From: Akebia trifoliata
Taxonomy: Eukaryota > Streptophyta > Magnoliopsida > Ranunculales > Lardizabalaceae
Assembly (NCBI GenBank): GCA_017979445.1
Contig: CM030717.1
Location: 21,377,288 to 21,441,287 of the forward strand
Length of the DNA: 64,000 nucleotides
Direction: 5' to 3'
Shown: positions 58,468 through 64,000 of the stretch, piece by piece
Layout: the number at the start of each line of letters is the position of its first letter
Numbering within the stretch: position 1 is the stretch's first letter
The notes under the pieces: generated by a model
Database searches by the model: none
What the model saw: only the letters and a program-made list of their open reading frames with translations
What the model was told of the DNA's origin: nothing
Program-made: the position numbers and the translations under genes

Positions 58468-58546
58468 ACTTTCTTGGATCAAGCCCATTTTTAAAAAGTT
58501 TTTAATGCTCTTGGGCTCGACCTAAGCAAAAATGGGGTATCTGTAG
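58468..58546 (-). repeat. Element G: LTR remnant, second part
   Basis: 'gggctcgacctaagcaaaaa' followed by 'tggggtatctgtag' is the reverse of a Tat LTR start (compare TGTAGACACCCCATTTTTGC in element B). It is likely the other end of the remnant cut by element F. Confidence 0.5.
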
Positions 58547-60640
58547 CTATCCTTCTTTGTGAGAGTTGCGTACCATGTCGTCGCGATGAGTGATGTGCTA
58601 GGAATGACTTTTTATTAGTGTGGTCTAATCCATCAAGACCATCCATTGAATTTTGACTGCATAGAATTGGCGCCATCCGTGGGAAGCCAATACAAATTGA
58701 TTTCAGTCGAAACAATGGTGAGATCCACAAAAATTAACGAAGTCAATGCACCCCCACGAATGGCACCAACCGTAGATCCTCAATTTTTAGCGATGCTAGA
58801 CGCCATGAAGAAATAACAGGAGAGTTACAAAAGAGGATGGATGACTTGGTTGAGCAAAATTGAAACCTGAGCTAGTGTCTCGATAACGAATAGACACTAA
58901 GACAAGATATTTCTCCAAAGGATCCGCAACCCTCTAGTGAGAATGACGCGTGTTGAACACGGAAGGAAGCGCACTATTGTTGATCCTTATAGGAAAAGGT
59001 GAAACAAAAGTCACTACTGTTACCACTCGGACTGAGCCAGTGATAAATTTGACTCGAGAAGAGGTCAAAGAGATGATTAGAAAGGAGAAGAAAATGATGA
59101 TGAATGTTGATATAGGCATAGCGGCGGCGTAGGCCATTTGGGAGATTAAGAAGTCTCCCTTCACGGTAGAAATCTTAATAGAAGAGATCCCAAAGAAGTT
59201 TATGCCACCACGTTTTACTCTTTATTTAGGGATGAAGAACCCTGTGGAACATCTTTTCCACTTCCGATAGATGCTCACTTTGTGAGAGGAGAAATGAGAG
59301 TTGATGTGCAGATTGTTCCCTTCGAGTTTTGTAATGGAACGTGTTGACATGGTTCGACAAGTTGCCATGTAGGTCCATAGTCTCATTCGAGGAGCTTTGC
59401 ATTACCTTTGTAACGTGATATATTGGCAATAAGAAGAGCGGTGGAGACGTTGATGCGTTGCTCAGCATGAGGATGCTATCTAGGGAGAACTTCAAAGAGC
59501 TCACAAGGAGGTTTAGGGAGGAAGTAATGTCCCTAGAGAGTTGCAAATAGATAACGACTGTGGTGGCATTCAGGAACTCCTTGCCATCTAGCTCAGGGTT
59601 GTATAGGTCCCTTGTGAAGAAGAGATCGGAAACATTGAGTGAATTGTTCGAGAGAGCAGAGAAGTACATTCGTTTAGAAGATAACCTCCATAACTTTATT
59701 GGAAAGAGTAAGGTGATGCATGATGTGAAAAAAATCAAAAAGCAACACCAGCCACAGTAGTAGAGTAGGAAGGAGAGCGGAGGAAAGGATATACGTATTT
59801 TGCCATGCTTCCCAATGAGATCTTGCCACTCATCACACATAAACCTTACTTAGAGTGGCCAGCACCTCTTCCTCGAAATCATATAAATTGAGAGGAAAGA
59901 TATTATGAGTATCACAAGGTGCGGGTGCACACCACCAATAGATGTCAGGCCTTGAGGAGATTCTTGTAGAGGTTAGTGGAGTAGGACAGGTTGAGAGACT
60001 TGCTTAGGAGGTACAGACAAGATCTGCCCCAAGATAGATACCATAGGCCTGACCATTGAAGGGTAAGATGGAAGGGCAGTGGTGATACATGTTGTCCTCA
60101 GGCAAGAGAACAGAAGGTCAGGCCAGAGCATGATTGACGAGAGGATTAAGAGAAGAAGGGCTGAACATTGGGCTCATGTCTTTACAAAAAGGAGTAGGCC
60201 TACAGAGTAGATAGAACCCTTTGGCGAGCAAATCGTGGCGTTCATTGAGAAGGATTTGGAGGGGGTAGTGAGGCCCCATTATGACGTGTTTGTGGTGACT
60301 TTGCAAGTAGGCACCTTTATCCTCAAAGGGTGTTGATCGACATTTTGTATGCTTCAGCCTTTCTAAAGATGGGCCTTGGTAGGAATGTACTTACTCCGAC
60401 AGGAACACCATTGATCGAATTTGATGGGAGGTCCAATCAGCCTTGGGGGGATATAGTTTGCCCGTGTAGGCAAGGCCAATACTTTGATGAACAGGTTCAT
60501 GGTTGTTGAAGCGAGTTCACTATACAACGTCATTCTTGAAAGATGGTGGACATACGAGATGAGAGCGGTTTTTTTTACATACTACCAGGTCTTTCGATTC
60601 CCAATGCCACTAAGGATGTGGGACATGTGAGGTGATCAAG
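58547..60640 (+). pseudogene. Element H: decayed gag-protease region of a Tat-type gypsy retrotransposon
   Basis: Begins near a possible primer site ('attggcgccatccgtgggaa', 58669). 'MVRSTKINEVNAPPRMAPT' (58712) looks like the gag start. Further on, in shifting frames: 'IPKKFMPPRFTLYLGMKNPV' (59190), 'VAFRNSLPSSSGLY', 'LSELFERAEKYI' (59640), 'AMLPNEILPLITHKPYLEWP' (59800), then protease-like 'LIDILYASAFLKMGLGRNVL' and 'TPTGTPLIEFDGRSNQPWGD' (60330-60450). Order matches gag then protease. There are dozens of stops and frameshifts, making it one of the oldest pieces here. It stops abruptly at 60640, where LTR I begins. Minus-strand ORF 59226-59840 is a shadow. Confidence 0.75.
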
Positions 60641-61884
60641 TGATAGCCCAAGTATGTGAAATCGCCTCGACCCTTTTTCACTAAATAGCGAAGAGGAGGG
60701 GTCCGATTGGTAAATGGGGGATTTTTAAAAAATTGGGAGTCGCCACGTAGTTTAGGTCTAGAAACCACAAATAACTACGAATGGATATTGATCATTCCAC
60801 AAATAAGAGAAATAGACAAGGGGTCAGATTACGAGTTTCAAAAGATGTTAGGCACCGAACTCGCCCAATCAAGATGACCGGTCTCTACTACGATCCAAGA
60901 AAAATCCTAAAGTCAAATGGGGAAGACTATGGTCTAATCATCATCATCAATTTATATCGAATGTTCTAAACGAATCTTATGACTAAAATTATCCCAATCA
61001 TTACATAACTATTCCTTGAATTTCGCATAAAAATGAGAAATTTTGAAAAAAACCCTAAATCTCATCCCATATTCTAGAATCCACATGGCAATATTTTCAA
61101 ATCTTCCAAAATAGAAACTCATGAAAAATCCTCTAAATAGGAAAATTACAAATACAAAACTACTAAATTGGAACTTATGAAGCTTCTAAATTAGGAATTT
61201 AAAATTTTTCTAAATTAAAATTTGAAAAATATATGATGAGTTCTAAAATTAGAAGTTTATAAAAATGAAATCTCCAAAATAGGAAGTTTCAAAAAATATA
61301 AAATTTCAAATTAGATAATCCCGAATTTCTATGAATGTGAAATTTTTAAATATGAAAATGTAAATCTTCTAAATTGGAAAATTACTAAAATGTGAAATTT
61401 GTGAATTAGAAATTTATGAATATATATTTTTCCAAAATAGAAAATCATGCAATTTCATATTAGAAAGTTTCAAAGATGAATTTCCAACAATTTGCAAGCA
61501 CAACTTCTCACAAGAAGAATTTTATGAATATGGGGTCCCAAATTAGAAAATCATGAATTTACAACAAATCACCAAGTTGAAAATTTAAAATAACACAAAA
61601 AAAACCATGCTACTATGCTCACTGAATTGAAGATTGACGAATATCAATGCATACAAAATTTTTAATTTTGAAGAGAAAATTCACATTAATCCAATTATTA
61701 AATTGACCAACCGGGCATGCATATTTGTCAAATCAAGAAGTACACTAATCGTATAGAATAATCTTAAAATAATACGAAGAGCTTGAATATCATCATAAGT
61801 CATGCAAATCCAGTTTGAGCATAATGATTGTAATATTTTAACAGAAATCCCTTAATCTTATTAACATGCAAAAATAAATAAAAA

Positions 61885-62312
61885 ATATTCTCATAATCCT
61901 ATCGATATGTAAAAAAAAAAAAAAATAAGGACGTAAAGAAAATATATAAAAAATATTCTCCTAATCCTATTGAGATGCAAAAACAAATAAAAACATAGAA
62001 AAATACCTAAAAAAATTCTTTTAATCCTATCAATATGCGAAGATAAATAAATAAAAAAAACATAGAAATAATATACAAAGAAAGTAAATTTCTTCTAATC
62101 CCATTGATATGCAATAAAAATAAATAAAAACATAAAGAAAATATATATAAAATATTCCCCTAACCCTATTGAGACACAAAAATAAATAAAAACATAGAAA
62201 AATATCTAAAAAAATTCTTCTAATCCTATCAATATATGAAGATAAATAAATAAATAAAAACATAGAAATAATATATAAAGAAAACAAATTTCTTCTAATC
62301 CTATCGATATGC

Positions 62313-62346
<34 letters not shown>

Positions 62347-62440
62347 TTCTCCTAATCCTATTGAGAAGCAAAAACAAATAAAAACATAGAAAAAATACAT
62401 TAAAAAAATTTCTTCTAATCCTATCAATATGTGAAGATAA
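61885..62440. repeat. About 195-bp tandem repeat in LTR I
   Basis: About three copies. Landmark 'cctattgaga(t/c/a)(g/a)caaaaa' with 'aaataaaaacatagaaa' recurs at about 61966, 62165 and 62358. Between are 'tcttctaatcctatcaatat' and 'gaagataaataaataaa'. The readings 62030-62488 and 62206-62475 (-) merely follow the repeat. Confidence 0.85.
62311..62345. repeat. (AAT)n microsatellite
   Basis: Eleven or so uninterrupted 'aat' triplets inside one copy of the 195-bp repeat; the other copies do not have it, so it expanded after the duplication. Confidence 0.9.
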
Positions 62441-63330
62441 ATACTGAAAAAAAAGGTAAAATGATGCATCTCCATTACTATAAATCATTCAAAATACGAC
62501 AAAATCACCACATAGTATTACAAAAAAATCCCTTTCATAACAAATTTCATGATAATCATGACGCCTAGATCAACGTAAAACCTCAATGTAAGGGAGGGCA
62601 AGGTTAGCATATGAAAACAGAGATAAAAATAAGTAATGTGCCATGAAAAATGAGGAGGAAAAGAAATAGAACAAAAATAAAACACTAATAATAGACTTAC
62701 TTATAAAATGAGATAGTAACAAATTAGTTCCTTCAGGTACAACCCAAAAACCTACGAGTATTTGCTGCTTCGGAGATGAGAGAGACGAGGGAAGAGAGAG
62801 ATGTACTTATGTGTGTTGTAGCAACGAGTTGAAAAGAGATCTGTTGAGTAGAGGATGTGATAGAGAACGGGCTGTTGTTGCTAGGGGATGCGAGAAAGAT
62901 GAAGTACAGAGAGAGGGAGAAGTGTAGAAAGGTTAGGGCATTGCTGCTATGGGGTTTGAGGTTCAATGGAGTATAAGAAGAGGGCTGTGAGGGGACGTTC
63001 AAGAGATACACTATGGCAGATTCAATGGAGGAGCAAAGGGGTGTTCCTGAGTGGGGTGTTGCAAGTTTAATGGGGGAAGAGAAAAAGGGCGACAATGGGT
63101 CGTTCTAGACTAGAGAATATGAGGGGAAAAGGGAGAGTAAAGAGAAGGCGTGGGAAAGAGAGGACGTGACAGAGATGTTGGTACAACAACCAACAAAGTA
63201 GAAGAGGCTGAGGAGAAAAATGTTGCAGCATGGAGGAGAAAACAGCAAGGGATGAGTCCAAACCCATTGGAGGAGAAGACGTTAAGAGAGTGAGAGAGAA
63301 TAGGGTTGGGGCGTTGTCTCTCCTTTCATA

Positions 63331-64000
63331 GAAATTATGTTTCTATTTTAGTTTTCTATTTGAAAAAAATTTATCTCTTTTTTTTATATGTTTTGTTTTT
63401 TTTTTTTTCTTTTTCTTTTTTTTCTGCTTTGGTTTCCTTTTAGCAGAATGAAAGTGGAGATCCCACGCTACTCATAGTACGATGGTCCTCCGTCAATGAG
63501 TTGTGATTGGTCAATTTAATTTTGCTTCCATTGGTTGATAATTCTTTTTTTTTTTTTTTTTTTTTTGAGTTTTAATTTGATTTTGAATTGAATTTTAATT
63601 GGGTTTTGTCAACATTTTGATTTTAATTTGATATTTAAAAATTTTCTTTTAATTTAAATTTGAATTTGCATTTTATTTCAGATTTTGATTGTTCAATTAA
63701 TATTTAATTTCAATTTGATTTGGTCGATTGAATTCGATTTTGAATTTTAAATTTTTTGATTTAATTTAATTAGGTTTCAATGGAATTTGAGTTTAAATTT
63801 AATGGTTGATTAATTTTTAACTTTTAGTCTGATTTTGCATTTTAATTGGTTGAGTGATTTTTAATTTGAATTTTTTATTGATCGATTTGAATTTTTTAAA
63901 TTGGATTTTGATTTTTAATTTGAATTTGATTTTTAATGTAAATTTGATGTTCATTAGACTAAATTTTCAATTTGACTTCAATTTGATTTTGATTTGATTT
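63331..64000. other. T-rich low-complexity sequence at the right edge
   Basis: Poly-T runs (63390-63425, 63546-63566) and then many variations on 'tttgaatttgatttttaatt' to the window end. No gene. Probably part of a repetitive element or its flank. Confidence 0.5.

Larger units (their letters stand above)
60641..63330 (-). repeat. LTR I: long Tat-like LTR, minus strand (right end not determined)
   Basis: Opens TGATAGCCCAAG at the junction with H, after TCAAG. Its first 250 bp carry, reversed, the conserved 3' region of Tat LTRs: 'gggagtcgccacgtagttta', 'ggtctagaaaccac', 'agatgttaggcaccgaactc'. The middle (61060-61560) is AT-rich with many 'tctaaattaggaatt'-like words at irregular ~27-bp spacing, and it contains a ~195-bp tandem repeat. 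A purine-rich stretch (62580-63300) gives minus-strand readings (63095-62733, 63267-63067) without recognisable content. I found no matching right terminus; it may extend past the window. Confidence 0.6.

Noticed and set aside
49345..58475. A clean 5-bp target duplication for element F
   Set aside because: 'ttctt' left and 'acttt' right do not match at the predicted edges; the similar words 'acttctt' and 'actttctt' may reflect decay, but I cannot fix it.
59226..59840. 204-codon minus-strand reading
   Set aside because: It is antisense to the gag fossil of H, which has recognisable gag words on the plus strand.
62733..63267. Minus-strand Ser/Leu/Pro-rich readings as a host gene
   Set aside because: Composition follows a purine-rich stretch of LTR I; no domain or intron signals.
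1..64000. tRNA or rRNA genes
   Set aside because: The only tRNA-like matches are the short primer binding sites of the retrotransposons; no full cloverleaf or rRNA sequence was seen.

Overview
This is nuclear DNA of a flowering plant. It is AT-rich, and almost all of it is transposable elements nested inside one another. I see one intact host gene: an intronless CBL-interacting protein kinase of the CIPK11/CIPK14 type at 45470-46696 (+). The element types (Tat/Ogre-type Ty3/gypsy retrotransposons, a CACTA transposon carrying plant gene pieces, a plant L1 LINE, a MITE) and the NAF-motif kinase point to a land plant, probably a eudicot. I cannot name the species.

Layout. (1) 1-6870 is the 3' end and 3' LTR of a plus-strand Tat-type element (A); its LTR is split by a 2053-bp solo LTR of another Tat family at 4100-6152, flanked by CTTAC on both sides. 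(2) 6871-24102 is the internal region of a minus-strand Tat-type element (E). Reading leftwards it has leader repeats, gag, protease with a G-patch, reverse transcriptase, RNase H, a second RNase H and the start of integrase. An 8.2-kb CACTA transposon (8180-16352, target duplication TGG) sits between RT and RNase H; removing it and one TGG restores the pol frame. (3) The 5' LTR of E runs from 24103 to 39786 but is split by a complete 13.2-kb Tat-type element (B, 25576-38771, target duplication GGGTG), which keeps LTRs, a tRNA-Arg primer site, gag and a polypurine tract but has lost most of pol and carries a 2.5-kb A-rich block. (4) E itself lies inside a minus-strand LINE (39787 to about 43740).

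(5) The right-hand third starts with a hAT-like MITE (44008-44383) and the kinase gene with its promoter. An old Tat LTR (G) follows, split by a 9.1-kb minus-strand gypsy element (F, 49357-58467) that has two ~3-kb LTRs and an internal region with only a truncated gag. After it come a decayed plus-strand gag-pro region (H, about 58547-60640) and a long minus-strand Tat-like LTR (I, from 60641) with a ~195-bp tandem repeat.

Order of events from the nesting: LINE, then E, then A, B and the CACTA into E, then the solo LTR into A. On the right, F came after G. Every retroelement coding region seen here carries stops or deletions, so none looks autonomous. The CACTA carries exon pieces of a vacuolar-type Na+/H+ antiporter (NHX) and a DUF3326 protein with introns still present, and shows no transposase.
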